Shown piece by piece: positions 46,970-54,672 of a stretch of DNA of 64,000 nucleotides. The first letter of the stretch is position 1. Each line of letters starts with the position of its first letter. The DNA lies in NCBI RefSeq assembly GCF_003352065.1, contig NZ_CP025803.1, positions 3,513,574 through 3,577,573 on the forward strand, read 5' to 3'. The position numbers and the translations under genes are program-made. This DNA is from Sulfitobacter sp. SK011 (GTDB taxonomy: Bacteria > Pseudomonadota > Alphaproteobacteria > Rhodobacterales > Rhodobacteraceae). A model generated the notes under the pieces. That model saw only the letters and a program-made list of their open reading frames with translations. It ran no database searches and had not been told where the DNA came from.

Positions 46970-47946
46970 GATACCCTGCGTCTGAGAAACTGGAGATCAT
47001 CCGCACCGTTGAGGGATCGCATCTGCCAGTCAAGCAGACCCTCGACATGCTGGGCATCCCACGCACGACATTCTATCGATGGTACGATCTCTATGTCGAC
47101 GGCGGCCTGGATGGACTGGCTGACAGATCTCCACGCCCAAGATCGGTCTGGAACCGCATCCCGGATGCCCGCCGTGGCGACCTGATTGAGTTTGCGCTGG
47201 AACATGAAGAGCTGACCACCCGGGAACTGGCCGTCAAATACACGGATGAGAAGCGGTATTTTATATCTGAATCGTCAGCTTATCGCATTCTCAAAGCTGC
47301 TGATCTCATCACCGCACCGGATTACGTGGTGATCAAAGCGGCCGATGAGTTCAAAGATAAGACAACGGCCATCAACGAGATGTGGCAGACCGACTTCACC
47401 TACTTCAAGATCATTGGCTGGGGTTGGTATTATCTCAGCACGATCCTGGACGATTACAGCCGCTACATCATCGCCTGGAAGCTCTGCACAAATATGCGGG
47501 CCGAAGATGTGACAGACACGATTGAACTGGCTCTGACAGCATCAGGCTGCGACCAGGCTGTTGTGCGGCACAAGCCACGTCTGCTTAGCGACAACGGCTC
47601 ATGCTACATCTCAGGCGATCTGACCAAGTGGTTGGAGGATCAAAAAATGACGCATGTCCGCGGCGCGCCATTCCACCCGCAGACCCAAGGCAAGATCGAA
47701 CGCTGGCACCAGACCATGAAGAACAGGGTTCTGCTGGAGAACTACTACCTACCCGGTGATCTCGAACGCCAAATCGGGGCCTTCGTCGAATACTACAACA
47801 ACCAGCGTTACCACGAGAGCCTGAACAACGTCACACCCGCAGACGTCTACTTCGGTCGCGACAAAGCCATTCTCAGGGAAAGGAAGAAGATCAAGAAACA
47901 GACAATCCAACAACGTCGCTTGCAACATCAAAAACAAGCAGCATAA
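46966..47946 (+). CDS. IS3-family transposase OrfB (DDE integrase core)
   Basis: 326 residues: an N-terminal helix-turn-helix (LPVKQTLDMLGIPRTTFYRWYDLY) and an rve-type catalytic core with Asp in MWQTDFTYFKI, Asp in LLSDNGSCYIS and Glu in QGKIERWHQTMKNR, then YYNNQRYHESLNNVTPADVYFG. The reading frame is complete and the DDE residues are all present, so the element should be active. Confidence 0.93.
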   Translation: MRYPASEKLEIIRTVEGSHLPVKQTLDMLGIPRTTFYRWYDLYVDGGLDGLADRSPRPRSVWNRIPDARRGDLIEFALEHEELTTRELAVKYTDEKRYFISESSAYRILKAADLITAPDYVVIKAADEFKDKTTAINEMWQTDFTYFKIIGWGWYYLSTILDDYSRYIIAWKLCTNMRAEDVTDTIELALTASGCDQAVVRHKPRLLSDNGSCYISGDLTKWLEDQKMTHVRGAPFHPQTQGKIERWHQTMKNRVLLENYYLPGDLERQIGAFVEYYNNQRYHESLNNVTPADVYFGRDKAILRERKKIKKQTIQQRRLQHQKQAA

Positions 47947-48125
47947 TCAATCACACAAACGAGCCAGAGCCTCCAATGCTCAAGCCGCTCTGATGTTCCA
48001 TTTTATATGAAGACGGACAATTCATGTTGCTATGCAGGGTTAGGTTCTTGTTCTGCGCAGAGACTTGTCCCGTTGGTTGATGCAGGTCTGATAGCTGGGC
48101 GTAACCCGGCAGTTCTTGGGGTCAG

Positions 48126-48542
48126 TTACTCTAACACACTGAAAGCAAACATCCTTGAGACCATCGCGCCGCCATGGAAAAGTGTCTCGTAGCGATTGCC
48201 GTCCAGAGCGCTCACCGTGAAACAATTGACGCGTTCTCCCACCGATTCGCCCCATGTAGTCATTTCATAGCAAAGCACGTTTTGGGTAATTTCCCAGGTC
48301 CCTCTATCAAAGCAATCGCCCTCTGCGCTGCCCAATCTCAAGCAAACTGATCCGCTGTTGTCCCAATTCCAGAAGCCATATTCAGCGTGTTCAGCCTGCC
48401 ATGTCCCTGCGAGCGCCAGTTTCTTGAGCGCTTCACCGTTGAGGTCCTGCGCTAATGCAGGTCGCATGACCCCCGATGCAACCGTTAGGAACAGGACAAG
48501 AATTAAAGATAAAGAAATCTTACCAACCGCTAAAAATCCCAT
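48126..48542 (-). CDS. small secreted protein (DUF995-like)
   Basis: 138 residues. Signal peptide MGFLAVGKISLSLILVLFLTVASG with cleavage near ALAQ-D, then LAGTWQAEHAEYGFWNWDNSG, a Cys-rich GDCFDRGTWEITQNVLCYEMTTWGE, and a late LDGNRYETLFHGG. The G-T/R-W strand-strand pattern resembles DUF995-type periplasmic barrels but I am not certain. AAAGGA precedes ATG 48542; the frame continues upstream without sense. It stands alone between the IS3 element and an orphan region. Confidence 0.6.
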   Translation of the reverse strand: MGFLAVGKISLSLILVLFLTVASGVMRPALAQDLNGEALKKLALAGTWQAEHAEYGFWNWDNSGSVCLRLGSAEGDCFDRGTWEITQNVLCYEMTTWGESVGERVNCFTVSALDGNRYETLFHGGAMVSRMFAFSVLE

Positions 48543-49012
48543 CTTTATATCCTTTCTATTCGTTGGGCATTTCGGAACCTTCGCGCCCACTAGCTTTGAC
48601 ACAAATACCCTACAAGTATTCTTGTGCCTGGACATCGCGCTACTCGTATCACCAGTTTCTACAGATAATGACTTCGGGCAGACCTTTGTGTAGGCGGCGA
48701 CAGATCGCAAAATACAAGGCCGTCGTAGCATGTTTGATTTAAGCTATACTACATTTGGAGGTCAAAGTCTGCTTCGTCCCGCTTAGCGGAAGTTAGTCGC
48801 GTTTGTAGCGAAAGTCCGGTTTCCGCCCTTCATGCCGAAATGTGCTTGTTGCAGCATTGGTCACTAACGGCGGTGTGGGCGAGCGCCTTCGATCAATGGT
48901 CACAGCGTGGAGGAAAGCGGCCTTCTCTCACCCCAAACTTATTTGCCGTTTATGGGGTATTATGATACCATAATATCAGAAAAAACAGCGCGCCCCGACG
49001 GAGCAAGAACCG
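48543..49012. other. non-coding stretch with degenerate repeat
   Basis: About 470 bases. From 48763 to 48860 lies sequence of the same type as the repeats at 42.3 and 43.2 kb (TTGTAGCGAAAGTCCGG at 48802-48818, CGCTTAGCGGAAG at 48780). The AT-rich part at 48950-48985 (TTTATGGGGTATTATGATACC) is the likely promoter region of the following small genes. No other gene was found. Confidence 0.45.
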
Positions 49013-49081
49013 ATGACTTCTGAAGCAGACACCATCCGTAAATACGGTGCTAATAAGGTAGAGGTGCAAATAGCATGCTAG
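49013..49081 (+). CDS. 22-residue upstream ORF overlapping the HTH gene
   Basis: ATG 49013 opens a 22-codon frame (MTSEADTIRKYGANKVEVQIAC) whose stop TAG at 49079-49081 overlaps the ATG of the next gene at 49075 by seven bases. GGAGCAAGAACCG precedes the start. The overlap suggests translational coupling or a regulatory uORF. Whether the peptide itself has a function is unknown. Confidence 0.35.
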   Translation: MTSEADTIRKYGANKVEVQIAC

Positions 49082-49659
49082 AAGACCTGTCTAAACCTGT
49101 CATCGTGCAGAGCATGGCCGGGGCCGAATTGAAGGCCATACGGCGCAAGTCGGGATACAGTCAGACCCAAATGGGCCAGATGATCGAGTGCAGCCGCCAT
49201 GCCGTGTCCTATTGGGAATGCCAGGGAACAATCAGCACCCGCCGCCTACGCTATGGGGTGCCTAAGCGCATGGGCGAAGTGCTTGGGTTTACGGTTTTGC
49301 CGTATTTCCACGCACCACACGCGCGGGGGGATGGGGTATTATTGCCGAACAGGTTGACCAGTACGCGCACGCGGGGGGATGGGGTATTAGAATGGACGGA
49401 CGCAGAGCAGTCCGCGCTTGATCGGGAAGTGGCCCGATTAAATGAAAAGGCAGCCATTGCCGCAGCCCGATATCGACAGCTTTGCGGTTCAAATACTCGC
49501 AAGGGTAACCCGTGCCGCAATATGTCAGAGCCGGGACGCAGGCGGTGCAAATTTCACGGGGGCCGCTCTACGGGGCCAAAGACGCCAGAGGGCAAGGCAC
49601 GTATTGCAGATGCCCAAAAGGCGCGCTGGGCGGCTTACAGAGCCGCTCAGGGGAGTTAA
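49075..49659 (+). CDS. HTH protein with HGG-STGPKTPEGK tail (phage/island type)
   Basis: 194 residues. Residues 14-60 form an Xre-like helix-turn-helix (GAELKAIRRKSGYSQTQMGQMI, then SRHAVSYWECQG). The C-terminal 60 residues contain CGSNTRKGNPCRN, RRRCKFHGGRSTGP and KTPEGKARIADAQKARW, a Cys-x-His motif tail common in small alphaproteobacterial phage and island proteins. Between them is a spacer in which a 19-base G-rich sequence occurs twice, 48 bases apart and in frame, giving two RGDGVL segments. DNA binding is predicted; target unknown. Confidence 0.7.
   Translation: MLEDLSKPVIVQSMAGAELKAIRRKSGYSQTQMGQMIECSRHAVSYWECQGTISTRRLRYGVPKRMGEVLGFTVLPYFHAPHARGDGVLLPNRLTSTRTRGDGVLEWTDAEQSALDREVARLNEKAAIAAARYRQLCGSNTRKGNPCRNMSEPGRRRCKFHGGRSTGPKTPEGKARIADAQKARWAAYRAAQGS
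49323..49389 (+). repeat. in-frame 19-bp G-rich direct repeat
   Basis: GCGGGGGGATGGGGTATTA occurs at 49323-49341 and again at 49371-49389, exactly 48 bases apart, inside the HTH gene. Each contains a six-G and a four-G run. The period is a multiple of three, so copy-number change would keep the reading frame. Confidence 0.85.
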
Positions 49660-49731
49660 ATGCTTATCGCCAACCATATCAAATATATAACCCGCCTATG
49701 GGTGGCGATTTAGATCAAGAAAGGGCAGGAT

Positions 49732-50001
49732 ATGCCGGGACCAGACTCAGGCACAATTTGGATAGAACCGAACGAAACAGGCGGTTATTTCGCGCAGTTT
49801 GAGGCGTACTTATGGACGGGCAACACGGCTAACCGCCTAGCCCGCGTGAAAGCTATTGGCGGCCGTATGATGCAGGGCACGTGGTCCTGCATTCGTTGCG
49901 GTGATGATCTGTCTCTGGACAAGCGTGCTGATACACGGTTTTGCAGCGAGGGTTGTCGCAAAAGGTCGGCACGGGATCGGCGCAATCGTAGTATCTTTTA
50001 G
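49732..50001 (+). CDS. small Cys4 zinc-finger protein
   Basis: 89 residues. A zinc site is formed by CIRCGDDLSL followed, after about fifteen residues, by FCSEGCRKRSARDR, giving Cys-x2-Cys ... Cys-x3-Cys, with a basic C-terminus that could contact nucleic acid. The N-terminus (MPGPDSGTIWIEPNETGGYFAQFEAYLW) is not recognised. AGGGCAGGA directly before ATG 49732 supports expression. It follows the HTH-HGG gene by about 70 bases on the same strand. Confidence 0.65.
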   Translation: MPGPDSGTIWIEPNETGGYFAQFEAYLWTGNTANRLARVKAIGGRMMQGTWSCIRCGDDLSLDKRADTRFCSEGCRKRSARDRRNRSIF

Positions 50002-51123
50002 GGTCTGAACCTATAAACGGATTTAAAGCAGCCATTGGCTAGGGTAGGTTTCAGGGTCTGCAATGCGGACAAAGCGCCATTTCGCTGCAACTACGCCTAG
50101 GTCCGCTAAGGGACCTAAGTCGACCATCCCAGGAGCCCGGCGGCGCTGGCGGAAACAGTCTGTTTTTCTCGAGTCATATTTTCGCCAGACTTAACGCAAG
50201 TTACTGCCCTATCAGATCGCTAATTATACAGTCGCTGGGCAGCACAAGTGGATATCTTAAGTGTATACTAATATTAACAAAAACGACCTTTTGGATGGCA
50301 CAGAACTTGATCCTCATCATATGGCGCAAATGAACGCAAAGCGGGGCTTTTTTCGTTTGCTCTGGTCGTTGGTCATTATGGGGTCAATTGCGATATACTG
50401 GCTTGCCTTCTGAGGCGCATTTCGACTTACGAATTTGTGTAGATGGCCAAAAGGCGACATTCTGCTAGGTCTAGCCGAATTTCAGTCGGTGAGCAGAAAA
50501 ACGGTCCAACCCATCAACCGCTGAACGGAGTCAAACTCGCGCCATATTCGTTTGGCATATTCGCTTGCAGATATAATGTTACGAGTGAAAGCAGCTTTCT
50601 ATGCGATTTCGAAGCCAAAAACGTTCAATCACTGTCTCCTTACGCCGTCATTGGCAAAACGGGTCTGATATTCAGAACAGTGCTCCGTTCCTAAAACACG
50701 ACGTCACAGCAGGCGGCAGACCGTATTTCTCGCCAGCACCATTCACCTCGAACTCTGTATGGAATAGGCTGGCAAACTGGCTGTTGAGAATTAGACTCAG
50801 ATGATGTGCCCGCCATATTGGCCTGCATTATTTGAATTCAAAGTGACAGAGACTAAATGGGGCGTTGCGGGTAATGGATTAGTCCCGATGCGTGGCCGTT
50901 TTCAATCCTTGGGTGACGGACGAAAAGCCGCCTACCTGACGACGCACGTGAGAAATCCTTAGTTTGGTTGGATGCCCATGCGACGCGATGAGATCAGCGT
51001 TGGTCATATCGATGTCCGAGAGCTGTTCTGCGCTCAGGAGAGTGCGGCAGGACGCCGCATTGATAACAGGCACGCCGCTCCCAAATGCTCCTTAATGTTA
51101 ATGTTTAGAGCCGGGGAAGTAAG
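50002..51123. other. orphan stretch, mostly non-coding
   Basis: About 1.1 kb of low coding signal. It includes an inverted piece of the GCAGCGAAA-type repeat at 50051-50095, a 50-residue membrane-protein frame (50261-50413, listed separately), and frames of 83 residues (50443-50694, plus) and 64 residues (50879-51073, minus, ending in VTQGLKTATHRD) that have no ribosome site or family similarity. Base composition drifts toward AT. It may be the debris of deleted genes. Confidence 0.45.
50261..50413 (+). CDS. 50-residue single-pass membrane protein
   Basis: GTG 50261 opens a 50-codon frame: a polar, acidic N-terminus (YTNINKNDLLDGTELDPHH), a short basic stretch (AKRGFFR) and one hydrophobic segment LLWSLVIMGSIAIYWLAF at the very C-terminus. 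Positive residues before the segment predict a cytoplasmic N-terminus. No clear ribosome site precedes the GTG, and internal ATGs at 50321 and 50330 would still give the membrane segment. Not recognised. Confidence 0.4.
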   Translation: MYTNINKNDLLDGTELDPHHMAQMNAKRGFFRLLWSLVIMGSIAIYWLAF

Positions 51124-51207
51124 ATGTTCAAAGGATTAGGAATTTCAATTGCTATTATCTGTATTGGAATGCTGGGTTTACCGGTCCTCATGGTAGCCTT
51201 TATTTAG
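51124..51207 (+). CDS. 27-residue membrane peptide
   Basis: ATG 51124 with GGGGAAG six bases upstream opens a frame of 27 residues: MFKGLGISIAIICIGMLGLP then VLMVAFI. Nearly all of it is one membrane segment with a single Lys at the N-terminus, resembling type I toxin peptides or small regulatory membrane proteins. No antisense RNA or partner gene could be identified. Confidence 0.4.
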   Translation: MFKGLGISIAIICIGMLGLPVLMVAFI

Positions 51208-51408
51208 TGTAATTGGCTGTGAAGAAGGGAGCGACCCTTATTGGGACCGGATCATAGGTGTATCCAATGAGCCTTGCGTCAGTTGGGTTGATACAGCAGC
51301 ACGGTGACCACGCTTCTTTGGTGCCAAGCGTTGCTATTTTCTGTGGTTATTTCGGCGGATCTGATCTTGGAATTCGCCCATACGGGCTGCTAGAAGTAAG
51401 CTGGGGAT

Positions 51409-52121
51409 TTGTGTAGCATGAGGGCTGCATCTCTTGGAGCGGTCGTTGGTGACCGCCGCGTTCTCAGCGGCATCATCCATGTCATTCGTAATGGCTTGCG
51501 CTGGCGAGACGCTCCGTCCGATTATGGGCCGCATAAGACGCTATACAACCGGTGGGCCCGTTGGTCTCACATGGGCGTCTTTGCACGCATCCTGACCGAA
51601 CTGGCCGCTCAAGGCGATGCAACAGACACACTGATGATTGATGCGACTCATCTGAAGGCCCATCGAACAGCCTCCAGCATGGGGCTCAAAAAAAGGGGCG
51701 TGGCCGCCTGATTGGCCGCACCAAGGGTGGCCTGAACTCGAAACTCCATGCCGTAATCGATGCGGTGGGGCGACCAATCCAATTATTCCTGACAGCGGGG
51801 AACGTCAGCGACTACATCGGCGCACGAGCACTTTTACCCTCACTACCTGCTGCGGATTGGATGCTGGCGGATCGCGGCTATGACGCCGATTGGTTCCGTG
51901 AAGGCTTGAAAGAAAGAAGCATCGAACCCTGCATTCCATCGCGCCGGAACCGCAAAGACATCATCCCACACGACACCAGGATTTATCGAAGCCGTCACAA
52001 GATTGAGAACATGTTTGGACGGTTGAAAGACTGGCGCAGGGTCGCGACCCGTTACGACAGATGCCCTGTAATCTTCATGTCTGCCATCGCCCTCGCGGCA
52101 ACGGTATTGTTTTGGTTATGA
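51409..52121 (+). pseudogene. IS5-family transposase, truncated, two frames
   Basis: Frame 1 (51409-51711) encodes VGDRRVLSGIIHVIRNGLRW, YGPHKTLYNRWARWSHMGVF and LMIDATHLKAHRTASS with the first Asp. Frame 2 (from about 51690, minus one) carries on with GRTKGGLNSKLHAVIDAVGR, ADRGYDADWFREGL and RHKIENMFGRLKDWRRVATRYDR, giving the remaining Asp and Glu. The join lies at seven A followed by four G (51688-51698), a slippery site used for programmed frameshifting in this IS group. The first 20-30 residues are missing compared with relatives, hence pseudogene. Confidence 0.75.
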
Positions 52122-52136
52122 GTCCAGAGCCTAGGG
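51409..52136 (+). mobile_element. IS5-family (IS427-like) element, left end lost
   Basis: A transposase in two frames followed by AGTCCAGAGCCTAGG at 52122-52136, the inverted-repeat end typical of this IS group. The matching left end (its reverse complement) was searched for in the 1.2 kb upstream and not found. The N-terminal part of the transposase before MRAASLG is also missing. So the copy is truncated and probably immobile. Confidence 0.7.
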
Positions 52137-52219
52137 TGCAGTGAGGTATTTTATGTGGTACAAAAAATTCCATCGATATTTTAATTGATCATATTCAATT
52201 GTCTATCCAATTAACATGG

Positions 52220-52244
52220 CGGACTTCGTATCCGCCATTTTCTT
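52220..52244 (+). other. att-like sequence, right copy
   Basis: CGGACTTCGTATCCGCCAT plus TTTCTT, the inverted counterpart of 38353-38378. It sits inside a hairpin, ATGGCGGA (52216-52223) pairing with TCCGCCAT (52231-52238), followed by TTTTCTT, so it might also end transcription from the IS5 remnant. It lies 136 bases before the integrase start, where an attachment site would be expected. Confidence 0.45.
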
Positions 52245-52324
52245 CAAGATCACTATCTCATAACCTCATGATAGTAGGGTGGAATTCGGCGTTTTCGCGC
52301 TGATGGCGGTTCTCGGTCCGCTTG

Positions 52325-52361
52325 ATTTGCTGCACATTTTGCTACACAATTTGCTGCACAA
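52325..52361 (+). repeat. TTTGCTGCACA iterons upstream of the integrase
   Basis: Three tandem units with 12-base spacing: ATTTGCTGCACA, TTTTGCTACACA and ATTTGCTGCACA, ending 19 bases before the integrase ATG. Their position is right for an operator that controls the integrase or for integrase/excisionase arm sites. The inverted copy at 38436-38473 is the only other place in the window with this unit. Confidence 0.65.
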
Positions 52362-52379
52362 ACGCGGAGGATTTCCGCC

Positions 52380-53648
52380 ATGAGCATCGCGAAACGAGGC
52401 CGTCTCTACCACCTCCGCCGCCGCGTCCCGCGCCGGTATCGGGGCATCGAGCCGCGTGAAACCGTCTGGATCAGCCTGCATACCGACTCGGAGACCATCG
52501 CGCAGAGCAAGGCGGATCGCGCGTGGTCCCAGATGATCGAAGCCTGGGAGGCACGGCTGGCCGGGAACAGCGCGGACGCGGAAGCGCGCTACGAGGCCGC
52601 CCGCGACCTGGCCCGGGCGCGGGGCTTTCGGTATCTGGATGCGGGGGCCGTGGTCAAGCTGCCGGTCGAGGACGTTGTCGCACGCGTCGAGGCCATCCCG
52701 GCCCCGGCGAACCAGCCCGATGCCATCGAGGCCGCCGCCCTTCTCGGCACCGTCTCCGAACCCCGGATCACGGCTACCAAGGCGCTGGAGCTTTATTGGA
52801 CGCTTGCCAAGGAGAAGACCCTTGGCAAGAGCGAGGACCAACTTCGCCGCTGGGAAGCACCACGCAAGAAGGCGGTGAAGAACTTCGTCGCGGTGGTTGG
52901 CGACAAGGAGATCGCCAACATCACCCGCGACGACATGCTGGACTTCCGCCAGCACTGGCTCGACCGGATCGAGGCGGGAGAGGTCACGGCGAACTCGGCC
53001 AACAAGGATCTGATCCACCTTGGCGACGTGTTGAAGACTGTGAACACAATGAAGCGCCTTGGCCTTTCGCTGCCGCTGGGCGAGTTGTCCTTCAAGGAGG
53101 GCGAGAAGCAGACGCGCCCGCCATTCAGCGATGATTGGATCAGGACACGGCTCCTCGCGACGGGAGCGCTGGACGGATTGAACGGCCAGGCCCGCGCGCT
53201 GCTGCTCGGGATGATCAACACGGGCTACCGGCTGTCCGAGGGTGCGGCGCTGACGGCGGACACGATCCGGCTCGATTGCGACGTGCCGCATATTTCCATC
53301 GAGCCCGAGGGGCGGCAGCTCAAGTCGCACTACGCGCGCCGCGTGATCCCGCTGACCGGTGTCTCTCTGGAAGCCTTCAAGCAGTACCCCGAAGGCTTCC
53401 CCCGCTACCGCAATCGGGCGACTCTCAGCGCGGTCGTGAACAAGTTCCTCCGCGCCAACGGGCTGCTCGAGACCCCGCACCACTCGTTCTACTCGCTGCG
53501 CCATTCCTTCGAAGACCGCATGCTTGCCGCCGGGATCGACGACCGGATCAGGCGTGACCTCTTCGGTCATCGGCTCGACCGGGAACGGTATGGCAAGGGC
53601 GCGTCGCTGGAACACGTCGCCGAACTCGTCAAGCGCATCGCCTTCTGA
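52380..53648 (+). CDS. tyrosine recombinase/integrase with DUF6538-like N-terminus
   Basis: 422 residues. The N-terminal AKRGRLYHLRRRVPRRYRGI and ETVWISLHTDSETIA are the DUF6538-type arm-binding domain, followed by a SAM-like core-binding domain (about 125-230) and the catalytic domain with Arg in GMINTGYRLSEGAALT, HxxR-type FYSLRHSFEDRML, His in LFGHRLDRERYG and the Tyr in ERYG. All key residues are present. GGAGGATTT precedes the ATG. The gene is clearly more GC-rich than its surroundings, a sign of separate origin. Its 3' end is overlapped by a small antisense gene. Confidence 0.93.
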   Translation: MSIAKRGRLYHLRRRVPRRYRGIEPRETVWISLHTDSETIAQSKADRAWSQMIEAWEARLAGNSADAEARYEAARDLARARGFRYLDAGAVVKLPVEDVVARVEAIPAPANQPDAIEAAALLGTVSEPRITATKALELYWTLAKEKTLGKSEDQLRRWEAPRKKAVKNFVAVVGDKEIANITRDDMLDFRQHWLDRIEAGEVTANSANKDLIHLGDVLKTVNTMKRLGLSLPLGELSFKEGEKQTRPPFSDDWIRTRLLATGALDGLNGQARALLLGMINTGYRLSEGAALTADTIRLDCDVPHISIEPEGRQLKSHYARRVIPLTGVSLEAFKQYPEGFPRYRNRATLSAVVNKFLRANGLLETPHHSFYSLRHSFEDRMLAAGIDDRIRRDLFGHRLDRERYGKGASLEHVAELVKRIAF

Positions 53649-53863
53649 GCCAGCAGCGCCCGCGCCCGGCGTTGCGCCTCCGATAGCCGCTTCTCTTTCT
53701 TCACGGCCGCGGACAGCTCTGCCTCCAACCGCTCGAAGACCGGCGCGAAGGCTGGGTCTTCCGCGACCAGCAACGCGACCTTCATCAGGGCCGCTTCAAT
53801 CCGCGCGGCATCGACCGGCTGGGCCGGTTCGGTGCGAGTTGCTGATGGGCGTGACGGTGCCAT
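53567..53863 (-). CDS. small integrase-linked hypothetical protein
   Basis: 98 residues beginning MAPSRPSATRTEP; the middle, AARIEAALMKVALLVAEDPAFAPVFERLEAELSAA, is a helical, coiled-coil-like stretch, followed by a basic helix EKRLSEAQRRARALLAQKAM. Its last 82 bases run antisense through the integrase's 3' end. Similar small genes often follow integrases of this kind in Rhodobacterales, as far as I recall; function unknown. GC-rich like the integrase. Confidence 0.5.
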   Translation of the reverse strand: MAPSRPSATRTEPAQPVDAARIEAALMKVALLVAEDPAFAPVFERLEAELSAAVKKEKRLSEAQRRARALLAQKAMRLTSSATCSSDAPLPYRSRSSR

Positions 53864-54672
53864 GTCGAGCAGCATGAGGCGGCGCGTGCGTCTTGTGCAG
53901 GGCAAGCAAACGCGCTGCGCAAAGCGGCCTGTCACAGCGTGCAAATCGGATGGGGAGCCTCCCGAACGCGTGGCTCAAATCGAAGCACCGAAGTGGGCAT
54001 CTTGGCGGTCGCGCCCGGCCCCCGACTCATGCGTCTGGGAGCGTTGCCTGAGACTGCGTGTTTGGGACCTTGAACGCGCGCCATGAGCTGGTTTCGGAGG
54101 GCTGCGGAAGACAACAGGAAGAAGGGCAAGATAAAAGCGCCTGCCACGAATGCCGCAAGTCACTGACATGACAAGCGTTTTCGCGTGCATGCAAATCGGT
54201 CGTGTGCAGGTTTCCTGCAATTGCGCAGTGTTTTCAGACCTCTGGTATGCACACTGCGGAAACCCACTCTTGGCAGCTACTCCTTAGACGAGGCGACAAG
54301 TCCGAGCATCGAGAGTTGGTATCTTACGCCCAACAATGGGAGCGCAAGATAAAAGAGGTGCGGCAACACGTGCCTAGGTGTCTGATGTTGATGAAGAAAT
54401 TGCATGGCAACCCTCCAACCCTTGCCGCTCAAAGGCACCTAAATATCTGATTTGGCGTTGAATTTGACGCCGCCAAAAAACACCCATTGGGAATGTGCCG
54501 CTGAATTATTCCCTCGAAGTCAGGGTGTTAACCGTATTGTTGCCGCATTACGTAACGGGGTGCGGCTGAATAAAGCCAGTCACAACAACCAGTTGCCTGC
54601 CAAATGCAGCAACCCTTTTATCTCGCGCTCCATTGATGCGCTGTCTCCGTGGCCGGGTCTTGTCGACACAAT
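53864..54672. other. non-coding stretch between integrase unit and DUF3883 gene
   Basis: About 800 bases. Open frames of 75-82 residues on the plus strand (54202-54450, 54452-54679) lack ribosome sites and any recognisable motif. No second att-like core, tRNA or inverted repeat was found that would mark a right-hand island boundary. GC content falls again from the integrase level to that of the flanking genome. Confidence 0.45.

Larger units (their letters stand above)
46510..48019 (+). mobile_element. IS3-family insertion sequence
   Basis: About 1510 bases holding two overlapping transposase frames. The left end begins TGTCTGACGTCA and the right end, inverted, reads TGTCCGTCTTCA; alignment of the two ends continues with gaps for about 60 bases, giving the TG...CA termini usual for IS3. 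No target duplication is visible (GAC before, ATT after), so ends could be off by a few bases or flanking sequence may have been rearranged. The frames are intact, so the element looks recent. Confidence 0.8.

Noticed and set aside
48061..48092. Alternative right end of the IS3 element
   Set aside because: Its reverse complement shows a GGGACA-containing match to the left end, but it would place 145 bases of non-coding DNA after orfB and lacks the TG terminus; the end at 48019 aligns better over 60 bases.
50879..51073. 64-residue frame on the minus strand
   Set aside because: No ribosome site, atypical composition and no family similarity; possibly a gene remnant but not supportable as a feature.
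49075..53863. Prophage
   Set aside because: Only an integrase, an HTH-HGG protein and a zinc-finger protein are seen; no capsid, terminase, portal or tail genes are present.
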